NCBI GenBank assembly: GCA_046518185.1
Contig: JBKGRZ010000004.1
Location: 1-64,000, forward strand
Direction of reading: 5' to 3'
DNA: 64,000 bases
From: Scandinavium vulneris_A
GTDB taxonomy: Bacteria > Pseudomonadota > Gammaproteobacteria > Enterobacterales > Enterobacteriaceae
Made by a program: the position numbers and the translations under genes. Under the pieces are notes generated by a model. It saw only the letters and a list, made by a program, of their open reading frames with translations, was not told where the DNA came from and searched no databases. How positions within the stretch are numbered: the stretch's first letter is position 1; every line of letters starts with the position of its first letter. This document shows positions 15,373 through 24,376 of the stretch, one piece after another.

Positions 15373-16239
15373 ATGCACATCACCTTGCGCCAGCTGGAAG
15401 TGTTTGCCGAAGTGCTGAAAAGCGGCTCAACGACCCAGGCCTCGCAAATGCTGTCACTGTCGCAATCGGCGGTTAGCGCTGCCCTGACCGATCTGGAAGG
15501 GCAGTTGGGCGTTCAGCTTTTCGACCGGGTCGGTAAACGCCTGGTGGTTAATGAACATGGTCGCCTGCTGTATCCTCGTGCGCTCGCCACCCTCGAACAG
15601 GCTACCGAAATCGAACAGCTGTTTCGCGAAGATAATGGCCACATTCGCGTGTTCGCCAGCAGCACCATCGGGAACTACATTTTGCCGGAAATCATTGCCC
15701 GCTATCGTCGGGATTTCCCGGCGCTGCCGCTGGAGCTGAGCGTTGGCAATAGTCAGGACGTTATCAACGCGGTGAGCGATTTTCGCGTGGATATCGGGCT
15801 TATCGAAGGCCCGTGTCATGCCGCAGAAATTATCGCCGAGCCGTGGCTGGAAGATGAGCTGGTGGTGTTTGCCGCGCCGGGATCGCCCCTGCTGACCGGG
15901 GACGTCACGCTGGCCCGTCTCGCCGAAGCGCCGTGGATCCTGCGTGAGCGGGGGTCGGGCACGCGTGAAATCGTCGATTACCTTCTGCTGTCGCATCTGC
16001 CCGAATTTCATATGGGCATGGAGTTGGGCAACTCCGAGGCCATCAAGCACGCGGTGCGTCACGGCTTAGGCATAAGCTGTTTGTCGCGGCGGGTGATTGC
16101 CGAACAGCTCGACAGCGGTACGCTGGTGGAGCTGCAGGTTCCGCTCCCGCGGCTGACACGTATGCTGTGGCGCATTCATCACCGGCAGAAACATCTCTCC
16201 AATGCGCTGTCGCGTTTCTTACGTTATTGCGAGATTTGA
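15373..16239 (+). CDS. yeiE: LysR-family regulator YeiE
   Basis: LysR-type transcriptional regulator of 288 residues. The N-terminal winged HTH (MHITLRQLEVFAEVLKSGST, QSAVSAALTDLE) is followed by a periplasmic-binding-like effector domain from about residue 90. In E. coli, Salmonella and Cronobacter, YeiE has been reported to sense sulfite and to affect iron and flagellar genes. Divergent yeiH and the shared palindrome suggest local control plus autoregulation. Confidence 0.92.
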   Translation: MHITLRQLEVFAEVLKSGSTTQASQMLSLSQSAVSAALTDLEGQLGVQLFDRVGKRLVVNEHGRLLYPRALATLEQATEIEQLFREDNGHIRVFASSTIGNYILPEIIARYRRDFPALPLELSVGNSQDVINAVSDFRVDIGLIEGPCHAAEIIAEPWLEDELVVFAAPGSPLLTGDVTLARLAEAPWILRERGSGTREIVDYLLLSHLPEFHMGMELGNSEAIKHAVRHGLGISCLSRRVIAEQLDSGTLVELQVPLPRLTRMLWRIHHRQKHLSNALSRFLRYCEI

Positions 16240-16343
16240 CCCACCTGGCGAAGCGGCGAGATAAGGGCTTTACTTATAATTTGCGCGTCATCATGAAGCT
16301 CTCTTATAACTGCGCATTTCCACCGGAAGGAACGCAGATCGTC

Positions 16344-16352
16344 TGCTACAAT
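16344..16352 (+). promoter_or_regulatory. Candidate extended -10 of lysP promoter
   Basis: TGCTACAAT fits an extended -10 box, 35 bases before the lysP start. No convincing -35 is seen, consistent with an activator-dependent promoter. ArgP activates lysP in E. coli when lysine is low. Confidence 0.45.
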
Positions 16353-16386
16353 CGCGCCTCATTTTTTGGAAGGACAGCATTTTCCT

Positions 16387-17856
16387 ATGGTTTCCGAAAC
16401 TAAAACCACAGAAGCGCCCGCGCTCCGTCGCGAACTTAAGGCGCGTCACCTGACGATGATCGCGATTGGCGGTTCAATCGGTACAGGGTTGTTTGTTGCC
16501 TCAGGGGCAACCATTTCGCAGGCGGGCCCAGGCGGCGCACTGCTTTCTTATATTCTTATCGGTCTGATGGTGTACTTCCTGATGACAAGCCTCGGTGAAC
16601 TGGCAGCGTTTATGCCGGTGTCGGGCTCGTTTGCGACCTACGGCCAGAACTATGTTGAAGAAGGCTTCGGCTTCGCGCTGGGCTGGAACTACTGGTACAA
16701 CTGGGCGGTGACTATCGCCGTTGACCTCGTCGCCGCGCAGCTGGTGATGAACTACTGGTTCCCGGACACCCCAGGCTGGATCTGGAGTGCGTTGTTCATG
16801 GGCATTATGTTCCTGTTGAACTGGATCTCGGTGAAGGGTTTTGGTGAAGCGGAATACTGGTTCTCGCTGATTAAAGTCACCACCGTCATTATCTTTATCA
16901 TCGTCGGCGTGATGATGATCCTCGGCATCTTCAAAGGCGCGCAGCCGGTGGGCTGGAGCAACTGGACGACAGGCGATGCGCCGTTTGCCGGGGGCTTTGC
17001 GGCGATGATTGGCGTGGCGATGATTGTCGGCTTCTCCTTCCAGGGCACCGAACTTATCGGTATTGCGGCGGGTGAATCTGAAGATCCCGAGAAGAACATT
17101 CCCCGCGCGGTGCGTCAGGTGTTCTGGCGTATCCTGTTGTTCTATGTGTTTGCTATCCTGATTATCAGCCTGATCATCCCTTATACCGATCCGAGCCTGC
17201 TGCGTAACGACGTGAAAGACATTTCCGTCAGCCCGTTCACCCTGGTGTTCCAGCACGCTGGCCTGCTGTCTGCGGCGGCGGTGATGAATGCGGTCATCCT
17301 GACGGCGGTTCTGTCGGCGGGTAACTCCGGCATGTATGCCTCAACGCGTATGCTCTACACCCTGGCCTGTGACGGTAAAGCGCCGCGTATTTTCTCTAAG
17401 CTGTCCAAAGGTGGCGTACCGCGTAACGCGCTGTATGCGACCACTGTGGTTGCGGGGCTGTGCTTCCTGACCTCGATGTTTGGTAACCAGACCGTTTACC
17501 TGTGGCTGCTGAATACCTCCGGTATGACCGGGTTTATCGCCTGGTTGGGGATTGCTATCAGCCACTACCGTTTCCGTCGTGGTTACGTGATGCAGGGGCT
17601 TGATCTGAACAATCTGCCGTACCGTTCGGGCTTCTTCCCGGTAGGGCCAATCTTCGCGTTTGTTCTGTGTCTGATAATCACGCTCGGCCAGAACTACGAA
17701 GCCTTCCTGAAAGACACCATCGACTGGGGCGGTGTGGCGGCAACCTACATCGGTATCCCGCTGTTCCTGGTTATCTGGTTCGGCTATAAGCTGTCGAAAG
17801 GCACTCGCTTCGTACGTTACAGCGAAATGCACTTCCCGGAACGCTTTAAGCAATAA
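16387..17856 (+). CDS. lysP: Lysine-specific permease LysP
   Basis: Amino acid-polyamine-organocation family permease of 489 residues with about 12 membrane spans. It imports lysine and, in E. coli, also inhibits the acid-response activator CadC when lysine is absent. The APC signature GGSIGTGLFVASG is at the start of TM1, and the sequence is nearly E. coli-like throughout. ATG 16387 (MVSETKTTEAP) is chosen by family match; GGAAGGA lies upstream with slightly long spacing. It is a single-gene unit followed by a terminator. Confidence 0.97.
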   Translation: MVSETKTTEAPALRRELKARHLTMIAIGGSIGTGLFVASGATISQAGPGGALLSYILIGLMVYFLMTSLGELAAFMPVSGSFATYGQNYVEEGFGFALGWNYWYNWAVTIAVDLVAAQLVMNYWFPDTPGWIWSALFMGIMFLLNWISVKGFGEAEYWFSLIKVTTVIIFIIVGVMMILGIFKGAQPVGWSNWTTGDAPFAGGFAAMIGVAMIVGFSFQGTELIGIAAGESEDPEKNIPRAVRQVFWRILLFYVFAILIISLIIPYTDPSLLRNDVKDISVSPFTLVFQHAGLLSAAAVMNAVILTAVLSAGNSGMYASTRMLYTLACDGKAPRIFSKLSKGGVPRNALYATTVVAGLCFLTSMFGNQTVYLWLLNTSGMTGFIAWLGIAISHYRFRRGYVMQGLDLNNLPYRSGFFPVGPIFAFVLCLIITLGQNYEAFLKDTIDWGGVAATYIGIPLFLVIWFGYKLSKGTRFVRYSEMHFPERFKQ

Positions 17857-17870
17857 GCAATGTTCTTCTG

Positions 17871-17898
17871 AAACCCTCCCGTCGGAGGGTTTTTTTTT
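17871..17898 (+). terminator. lysP terminator
   Basis: Stem AAACCCTCC / GGAGGGTTT with a short loop followed by a run of nine T, beginning 15 bases after the lysP stop. Confidence 0.9.
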
Positions 17899-17952
17899 GA
17901 CCGCATTCTACCGTTCAGAATACCCTTCAGACATAATTCCTCACAATTGAAT

Positions 17953-17970
17953 TGATAATTGTTATCATTC
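17953..17970. promoter_or_regulatory. Fur box of cirA
   Basis: TGATAATTGTTATCATTC matches the Fur consensus (GATAATGATAATCATTATC) at most positions. It lies about 130 bases before the cirA start, so iron repression of cirA is expected. The long leader between the site and the gene is where OmrA/OmrB sRNAs act in E. coli. Confidence 0.85.
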
Positions 17971-18102
17971 TCTTTATCATCTTCGCACTTTCAGGATGAA
18001 GCCACTCCCCCGCATCTTGTCCGAGGACGTCACGGACCAGGGTGACCAGCCACATCTGCACTTTTTTTATTTGGTTGTTGTTTCACCTCATGGAGATTGG
18101 AA

Positions 18103-20067
18103 ATGTTCAGGTTAAATCCTCTTGTTCGGGGCGGATTGTGCGCATCCGCATTTACGCTGGCGCTGCCGGTTATCGCCGCCAGTGATGCAGAAACGATGGT
18201 GGTGACCGCCGCCTCGACGGAACAGAGCGTCAAAGACGCACCCGCCAGCATCAGCGTGATCACCCAACAGGATCTTCAGCGCCGTCCGGTGCAGAATCTG
18301 AAGGACGTATTACAGGACGTGCCGGGCGTGCAGCTCACCAATGAAGGTGATAACCGCAAGGGCGTCAGCCTGCGTGGGCTCGACAGCAGCTACACCCTGA
18401 TTCTGGTGGACGGTAAGCGCGTCAACTCCCGTAACGCGGTATTCCGTCATAACGATTTTGACCTCAACTGGATCCCGGTGGATGCCATCGAACGTATTGA
18501 AGTGGTGCGCGGGCCGATGTCTTCCCTCTACGGGTCCGATGCGCTGGGCGGAGTGGTAAACATCATCACTAAAAAAATCGGCCAGAAATGGCACGGTTCA
18601 CTGACTGCTGATTCCACCTTTCAGGAACATCGCGATCGCGGCGATACCTACAACGGCCAGTTCTTCACCAGCGGTCCGTTGATTGATGGCGTACTGGGCA
18701 TGAAGGCCTACGGGAATCTGTCCAAACGTGAAAAAGATGAGCAGCAAAAGTCATCTACCTCCAGCACCGGGGAATCACCGCGCATCGAAGGCTACACCAG
18801 CCGCGATGGCAACGTAGAGTTCGCCTGGACGCCGAACGATAATCACGACTTCACCGCAGGCTACGGTTTCGACCGTCAGGACCGCGATTCTGATTCGCTG
18901 GATAAAAACCGCCTCGAGCGCCAGAACTACTCCTTAAGCCACAATGGGCGCTGGGATCTCGGCAACAGCGAGCTGAAGTTCTACGGTGAAAAAGTCGATA
19001 ACAAAAATCCAGAGCAGGCCGGGGTGATTACCTCTGAAAGCAACTCCATCGATGGCAAATACGTCCTGCCACTGGGGGCGATTAATCAGCTGATCACCGT
19101 CGGCGGTGAATGGCGGCACGATAAACTCGAAGATCCGGTCAACCTAAAGGGCAGTGGCAGTACGTCTGCCAGCCAGTACGCGCTGTTTATTGAAGACGAA
19201 TGGCGCATCTTTGAACCGCTGGCGCTGACCACCGGCGTGCGTATGGATGAGCACCAAACCTATGGCGATCACTGGAGCCCGCGTGCGTACCTGGTCTACT
19301 CCGCGACCGATACCGTGACCGTCAAAGGCGGCTGGGCGAACGCCTTCAAAGCGCCTTCACTGCTGCAACTCAGCCCGGACTGGACGACTAACTCTTGTCG
19401 CGGATCCTGCCAAATTGTCGGTAGCCCGGATCTGAAACCCGAAACCAGTGAAAGCTATGAGCTCGGCATTTATTACGCCGGGGAAGAGGGCTGGCTGGAA
19501 GGCGTGCAGGGCAGCATCACCGCCTTCCAGAATGACATCGACGACCGGATCAGCGTCAGCCGTACCGCCAACGTCAATCAGGCCAAAGACTACCCGAACT
19601 TCGTTGGACTCAATCCCGACGGCAAGCCGATTTTCAGCTATTACAACGTCAACAAGGCGCGTATTCGCGGCCTGGAAACCGAGCTGAAATTCCCGCTGGC
19701 GGAAGACTGGAAAGTGACGCTGAACTACACCTATAACGACGGGCGTGATATCAGCGACGGCGGCAATAAACCGCTGTCTGAGCTGCCGTTCCACACCGCT
19801 AATGGCGTGGTGGACTGGCAGGCAACCGAAGACTGGTCGTTCTACATGCAGGCGAACTACAGCGGTGAGAAACGCGCGATTGCTGCCAACGGCCCAACAC
19901 CGGGCGGGTATGTTATCTGGAATACCGGTGGCGGGTGGCAGGCGACGAAGAACGTCAAGCTGCGTGCCGGGGTGATGAACCTGCTGGATAAAGATCTCAG
20001 CCGCGACGATTACAGCTACAACGAAGACGGTCGACGCTACTTTATGGCGGTGGATTACCGTTTCTGA
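18103..20067 (+). CDS. cirA: Catecholate siderophore / colicin I receptor CirA
   Basis: TonB-dependent outer membrane receptor of 654 residues. A signal peptide ends near LPVIAA, followed by the TonB box ETMVVTAAS. The plug domain has VRGPMSSLYGSDALGGVVNI, then a 22-strand beta barrel ends in a terminal Phe (AVDYRF). It imports catecholate siderophore breakdown products with iron and is the receptor for colicin Ia/Ib and cefiderocol-type drugs in relatives. ATG 18103 has GGAG 7 bases upstream. A Fur box precedes it. Confidence 0.95.
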   Translation: MFRLNPLVRGGLCASAFTLALPVIAASDAETMVVTAASTEQSVKDAPASISVITQQDLQRRPVQNLKDVLQDVPGVQLTNEGDNRKGVSLRGLDSSYTLILVDGKRVNSRNAVFRHNDFDLNWIPVDAIERIEVVRGPMSSLYGSDALGGVVNIITKKIGQKWHGSLTADSTFQEHRDRGDTYNGQFFTSGPLIDGVLGMKAYGNLSKREKDEQQKSSTSSTGESPRIEGYTSRDGNVEFAWTPNDNHDFTAGYGFDRQDRDSDSLDKNRLERQNYSLSHNGRWDLGNSELKFYGEKVDNKNPEQAGVITSESNSIDGKYVLPLGAINQLITVGGEWRHDKLEDPVNLKGSGSTSASQYALFIEDEWRIFEPLALTTGVRMDEHQTYGDHWSPRAYLVYSATDTVTVKGGWANAFKAPSLLQLSPDWTTNSCRGSCQIVGSPDLKPETSESYELGIYYAGEEGWLEGVQGSITAFQNDIDDRISVSRTANVNQAKDYPNFVGLNPDGKPIFSYYNVNKARIRGLETELKFPLAEDWKVTLNYTYNDGRDISDGGNKPLSELPFHTANGVVDWQATEDWSFYMQANYSGEKRAIAANGPTPGGYVIWNTGGGWQATKNVKLRAGVMNLLDKDLSRDDYSYNEDGRRYFMAVDYRF

Positions 20068-20077
20068 TGGCAAACCG

Positions 20078-20143
20078 CCGGGCAGCACTGTGTTTGCCCG
20101 GCCTACAGCCTTTGTTGGCCCGGTAAGCGTTGCGCCACCGGGC
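20078..20143. repeat. Pair of REP elements (BIME-like)
   Basis: Two palindromic units: 20078-20101 (CCGGGCA...TGCCCGG) and 20118-20143 (GCCCGGTAAGCG...CACCGGGC). They lie in the gap between convergent cirA and fghA. This is the typical enterobacterial REP form and position. A related single unit occurs after pbpG at 39157. Confidence 0.8.
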
Positions 20144-20155
20144 AACAGACGGGCG

Positions 20156-20992
20156 TTACTTCACCAAATGCTGCGCATGGAAGCGCAGATGATCCTCAAT
20201 AAAAGAGGCGATAAACCAGTAGCTGTGATCAAACCCGGATTGAATCCGCAGGGTCAGCGGCCACTGGCTCTGACGGGCGGCTTCAGCCAGCACCGCAGGC
20301 TGGAGCTGATCGGCCAGAAACTGATCGGTATCGCCCTGATCGATCAAAGTTGGGATAGCGCTGGCCGGATCGCTTTTCAGCATCAGCGCACAGCTGTCCC
20401 ACGCTTCCCACGTCGCTTTGTCATCGCCGAGATAGGCGCTAAACGCTTTCTGCCCCCAGGGTACGCGGGTCGGGTTCACGATCGGCGCGAAAGCCGACAC
20501 GCTGGTATATTTCCCCGGATTTTTCAGCGCCAGAATTAACGCGCCGTGGCCGCCCATCGAGTGGCCGCAAATCGCGCTGCGCTCGTCGACGTTAAACTGG
20601 GCCTGCACCAGCGCCGGCAGTTCATCACGCAGATAATCATACATGCGGTAATGCGTCGCCCACGGTGCCTGGGTGGCGTTGAGATAAAAGCCCGCCCCTT
20701 TCCCGAGATCGTAATTATCGTCGTCGGCGACGTCATCCCCGCGCGGACTGGTGTCTGGCATCACCAGCACGATCCCCAGTTCGGCGGCTACGCGCTGCGC
20801 CCCGGCTTTGGTAGCGAAATTCTCGTCGGTACAGGTCAGGCCCGATAACCAGTACACCACCGGCGGTGGCGTATTATCGCGCGGCGGTGGCAGAAAAATG
20901 CTGAACGTCATGGCGCAGTTCAGGGTAGTGGAGTCGTGTCGCCAGCGTTGCTGCCAGCCGTCAAAACAGCGGTGCTCTTCGAGCAGTTCCAT
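20156..20992 (-). CDS. fghA: S-formylglutathione hydrolase YeiG/FghA
   Basis: Esterase D-family alpha/beta hydrolase of 278 residues, the E. coli YeiG length. It hydrolyses S-formylglutathione to glutathione and formate in formaldehyde detoxification. The nucleophile Ser145 is in GHSMGGHG, with oxyanion region YWLSGLTC and a C-terminal His in FDHSYWF. The start at 20992 (MELLEEHRCF) has GGAG 7 bases upstream; the frame is open to 21040. No frmA dehydrogenase is nearby. Confidence 0.94.
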   Translation of the reverse strand: MELLEEHRCFDGWQQRWRHDSTTLNCAMTFSIFLPPPRDNTPPPVVYWLSGLTCTDENFATKAGAQRVAAELGIVLVMPDTSPRGDDVADDDNYDLGKGAGFYLNATQAPWATHYRMYDYLRDELPALVQAQFNVDERSAICGHSMGGHGALILALKNPGKYTSVSAFAPIVNPTRVPWGQKAFSAYLGDDKATWEAWDSCALMLKSDPASAIPTLIDQGDTDQFLADQLQPAVLAEAARQSQWPLTLRIQSGFDHSYWFIASFIEDHLRFHAQHLVK

Positions 20993-21085
20993 GCCAGGCT
21001 CCCGGATGAGTGATTGAAAATGTTCTGTTTCATCATACACATCATGCGCAGCGATGAGTAACTTTCACTTCCGCATTGGAGTTAC

Positions 21086-22279
21086 ATGCTGCATCATAAA
21101 CGTAACTTTACATTAACATGTGAGACGAAAATGGCGCTACGTACCGCGCTGAGCGGCTTTGTCATGCTGGTGGTGGCGATGGGGATAGGGCGCTTTGCCT
21201 TTACGCCTCAGGTGCCGTTAATGATTGCTGACGGACAGCTCACGCTGACCAGCGCCGGGCTGGTGGCGGCGATGAATTATCTCGGCTATTTGCTCGGGGC
21301 GTGGGACGCGATGCGCGCCCATCGCGGGGTGGAAGGGCGGTTGTACGCCGGAGTCCTTGGCGCGGTTATCCTGACCTTTCTCTCCGCGTGGGCCGATAAC
21401 GCCTGGCTGCACGGCCTGTTGCGCTTAGTGATTGGGGCCATGAGCGGGTGGGCGATGGTACTCACTGCGGCATGGACTAACGAACGCCTGGCGCACGCTG
21501 GCCGACCGGGGCTGAGTGCGGCGGTATTTGCCGGGCCGGGGGCGGGCATTGCGCTGAGCGGTTTGCTGGCGGTATACATCCATTCGCAGCAGTTAAGCGC
21601 CGGGCGTGGTTGGCTGCTGTATGGCCTGCTGGCGCTGGTGTTGGTAGCGTTTGTTTCCCGCTGGCTGCCACGACCTGGTGATTTCCATCGACCGGGCGTC
21701 AAACCTGAACCGCTGACCTTAACCCCCAATTTGAAACGTCTGGTCTGGAGTTACAGCCTGGCGGGATTTGGCTACATTTTGCCTGCCACCTTTCTGTCGC
21801 AAATGGCCGCCGCGCGTTTTCCCGGCAGCCTGTTTGCCCAGTTCCTGTGGCCGGTCTTTGGCGCGGCAGCGGTGGTCGGTATTGGATTGAGCATTTTGCT
21901 TCGCGGGGTCGGTCATAGCTATCAACGACTGGCAATAGTGCTGTGGTTACAGGGCGCAGGGGTATTGGCGGCGTGGCTGGTGCCGGGTATGAGCGGGCTG
22001 GTTATCGGAGCGTTGCTGGTCGGAGGCGGTTTCCTCTGCGCGGTTCAGCTGTCCTTACTGTACGGGCGCGAGCTCGCCCCACAGCATACCCGTTACATGG
22101 CCGGTTTGCTGACCACCGGGTATGCCGTCGGTCAATTGGTCGGGCCAATGACTTCTGCGCTGTCGACCTGGCTTACCCAGCGTCTCGAACCGGCGCTTGG
22201 CGTGGCCGCCATCGCGCTGTTGGTGGGCGGGGCGCTGGTCTGGCGTCCACAGCAAGAAAGGTTAAGCCAATTTCAATAA
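21086..22279 (+). CDS. YbfB/YjiJ-family MFS transporter
   Basis: Major facilitator of about 397 residues with roughly 12 membrane spans. The N-terminal motif GIGRFAFTPQVPLM is characteristic of the YbfB/YjiJ group. E. coli has no such gene between yeiG and folE, so it is a lineage-specific insertion. ATG 21086 has GGAG 5 bases upstream. ATG 21131 (MALRTALSG) would start closer to TM1 and is an alternative. The substrate is unknown. Confidence 0.85.
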   Translation: MLHHKRNFTLTCETKMALRTALSGFVMLVVAMGIGRFAFTPQVPLMIADGQLTLTSAGLVAAMNYLGYLLGAWDAMRAHRGVEGRLYAGVLGAVILTFLSAWADNAWLHGLLRLVIGAMSGWAMVLTAAWTNERLAHAGRPGLSAAVFAGPGAGIALSGLLAVYIHSQQLSAGRGWLLYGLLALVLVAFVSRWLPRPGDFHRPGVKPEPLTLTPNLKRLVWSYSLAGFGYILPATFLSQMAAARFPGSLFAQFLWPVFGAAAVVGIGLSILLRGVGHSYQRLAIVLWLQGAGVLAAWLVPGMSGLVIGALLVGGGFLCAVQLSLLYGRELAPQHTRYMAGLLTTGYAVGQLVGPMTSALSTWLTQRLEPALGVAAIALLVGGALVWRPQQERLSQFQ

Positions 22280-22380
22280 TTATCGCCGTGAATACTGGAT
22301 TCTGTGCGCGGCCTCACGCACAATGAGTGCTCACTTTGCCCTCAGAGTGCAAAGGTCGCCACACCTGCAGGAGAACAAGA

Positions 22381-23046
22381 ATGTCATCATTGAGTAAAGA
22401 AGCCGCCCTGGTTCATGAGGCGCTGTTAGCGCGTGGTCTCGAAACGCCGCTGCGTCCGCCGGTTAATATGGACAATGAAACGCGCAAGCGTCTTATTTCC
22501 GGTCATATGAGCGAAATTATGCAGCTGCTCAATCTCGATCTCAGCGATGACAGCCTGACCGAAACGCCGCACCGCATCGCCAAGATGTACGTCGACGAAA
22601 TCTTCTCCGGTCTTGATTACGCCAACTTCCCAAAAATCACCGTCATTGAGAATAAAATGAAGGTGGATGAAATGGTGACCGTGCGCGACATCACCCTGAC
22701 CAGCACCTGCGAACACCACTTCGTGACCATCGATGGCAAAGCCACCGTGGCCTATATCCCGAAAGAGTCGGTGATTGGCCTGTCGAAAATTAACCGCATC
22801 GTGCAGTTCTTTGCCCAGCGTCCACAGGTTCAGGAACGTCTGACGCAGCAGATCCTCACCGCGCTGCAAACCCTGCTCGGTACCAATAACGTGGCAGTAT
22901 CAATTGATGCGGTGCATTACTGTGTGAAAGCGCGCGGTATTCGTGACGCGACCAGCGCCACCACCACCACGTCGCTGGGCGGCCTGTTTAAATCCAGCCA
23001 GAACACACGCCAGGAGTTCCTGCGCGCCGTTCGTCACCACAACTGA
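22381..23046 (+). CDS. folE: GTP cyclohydrolase I FolE
   Basis: Enzyme of 221 residues that opens GTP to 7,8-dihydroneopterin triphosphate, the first step of folate and queuosine-related pterin synthesis. It acts as a toroidal decamer with zinc. Zinc ligands are Cys110 and His113 in TSTCEHHF and Cys181 in HYCVKARG. The start at 22381 (MSSLSKEAAL) follows AGGAG. yeiB starts 17 bases after its stop, as in E. coli. Confidence 0.97.
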   Translation: MSSLSKEAALVHEALLARGLETPLRPPVNMDNETRKRLISGHMSEIMQLLNLDLSDDSLTETPHRIAKMYVDEIFSGLDYANFPKITVIENKMKVDEMVTVRDITLTSTCEHHFVTIDGKATVAYIPKESVIGLSKINRIVQFFAQRPQVQERLTQQILTALQTLLGTNNVAVSIDAVHYCVKARGIRDATSATTTTSLGGLFKSSQNTRQEFLRAVRHHN

Positions 23047-23063
23047 TCGTCAAGCGGGTACTC

Positions 23064-24221
23064 ATGGAGCGAAACGTCACGCTGGATTTTGTTCGCGGCG
23101 TTGCCATTCTGGGGATCCTGCTGCTGAATATCGCTGCCTTTGGTTTACCGAAGGCGGCCTATCTTAACCCCGCCTGGTACGGGGAGATCACCCGCCGCGA
23201 TGCCTGGACGTGGGCAGTTCTCGACCTGTTTGCGCAGGTCAAATTCCTGACGCTGTTTGCTCTGCTGTTTGGCGCGGGCCTGCAACTGCTGTTGCCGCGC
23301 GGTAAGCGCTGGATCCAATCCCGACTTTCTCTCCTGGCGTTACTCGGCTTTGCCCACGGTTTGCTGCTTTGGGATGGCGACATCCTGCTGGCGTATGCCC
23401 TGGTCGGGCTGGTGTGCTGGCGTATGGTACGGGAAGCGCACAGCGCAAAATCGATGTTCAATACCGGGGTGGTGCTGTATGTGATAGGCATCGCGGTGCT
23501 GCTGCTTTTAGGGCTGATCTCCGGTGATGCGCCGAACCGTTCCTGGATACCGGATGTCGCCAATCTTCAGTATGAACATTACTGGAAGCTGAAAGGCGGC
23601 ATTGAAGCGGTCAGCAATCGCGCGGATATGCTGTCTGATAGCCTGCTGGCGCTTGGGGCGCAGTACGGCTGGCAGCTGGCAGGCATGATGCTCATGGGTG
23701 CGGCGCTGATGCGCAGCGGCTGGCTGAAAGGCCAGTTCAGCCTGACGCATTATCGCCGGGTCGGCGCGTTACTGATAATCATGGGTCTGTTGATCAACCT
23801 GCCTGCGGTGATCGCGCAATGGCAGCTGGCGTGGGCCTACCGCTGGTGTGCGTTCCTGTTACAGGCCCCGCGTGAACTGAGCGCCCCGTTCCAGACTATC
23901 GGCTACGCCGCGCTGGCGTACGGCTTCTGGCCACAAATTTGTTCCTCCCGTCTGGTGGGGGCTATTTCCTGCGTCGGGCGTATGGCGCTGTCCAACTATC
24001 TGCTGCAAACCCTCATCTGCACCACGTTGTTCTACCGGTTCGATTTGTTCATGAAATTCGACCGGCTGACCTTGCTCGCCTGGGTGCCAGCCATTTGGCT
24101 GGTGAATATCCTCTTTTCCGTCATCTGGCTGCGCTACTGCCGTCAGGGGCCGGTGGAATGGTTATGGCGACAGTTAACCGCACGGGCCGCAGGGGTATCC
24201 ATTTCTAAAACATCCAGATAA
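23064..24221 (+). CDS. yeiB: DUF418 family membrane protein YeiB
   Basis: Membrane protein of 385 residues with about 10 spans. It has the DUF418/acyltransferase-like motif RNVTLDFVRGVAILGILLLN at the N terminus and a C-terminal DUF418 block (GRMALSNYLLQT). Its function is unknown. It is probably cotranscribed with folE. Its stop codon lies in a small perfect hairpin (24212-24231). Confidence 0.88.
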   Translation: MERNVTLDFVRGVAILGILLLNIAAFGLPKAAYLNPAWYGEITRRDAWTWAVLDLFAQVKFLTLFALLFGAGLQLLLPRGKRWIQSRLSLLALLGFAHGLLLWDGDILLAYALVGLVCWRMVREAHSAKSMFNTGVVLYVIGIAVLLLLGLISGDAPNRSWIPDVANLQYEHYWKLKGGIEAVSNRADMLSDSLLALGAQYGWQLAGMMLMGAALMRSGWLKGQFSLTHYRRVGALLIIMGLLINLPAVIAQWQLAWAYRWCAFLLQAPRELSAPFQTIGYAALAYGFWPQICSSRLVGAISCVGRMALSNYLLQTLICTTLFYRFDLFMKFDRLTLLAWVPAIWLVNILFSVIWLRYCRQGPVEWLWRQLTARAAGVSISKTSR

Positions 24222-24231
24222 CGATCTGGAT
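24212..24231 (+). repeat. Hairpin at the yeiB stop codon
   Basis: ATCCAGAT-AACG-ATCTGGAT is a perfect 8-bp stem with a tetraloop spanning the TAA of yeiB. There is no T run, so it is a weak terminator at best. Confidence 0.45.
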
Positions 24232-24252
24232 CACAATCATTAACAAAAAGGA

Positions 24253-24286
24253 TGTAACCGTTTTCATCTGTGTGACCTTCTTCACG
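24253..24286. promoter_or_regulatory. galS operator and CRP site
   Basis: TGTAACCGTTTTCATC (24253-24268) matches the GalR/GalS operator pattern. TGTGACCTTCTTCACG (24271-24286) matches the CRP consensus TGTGA-N6-TCACA. Both precede galS, consistent with autoregulation and catabolite control. Confidence 0.75.
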
Positions 24287-24376
24287 TAGTCCTTGTCATG
24301 TCGCTGCCAGAATAGCCACCTTGCTCAACACAGGGGGTGACTGTGAGTTGCTGCCATTTTCGACAGGACGGTGGTT

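Noticed and set aside
20078..20143. Short palindromes considered as a CRISPR-like array
   Set aside because: Only two units of REP type with no spacer regularity and no cas genes.
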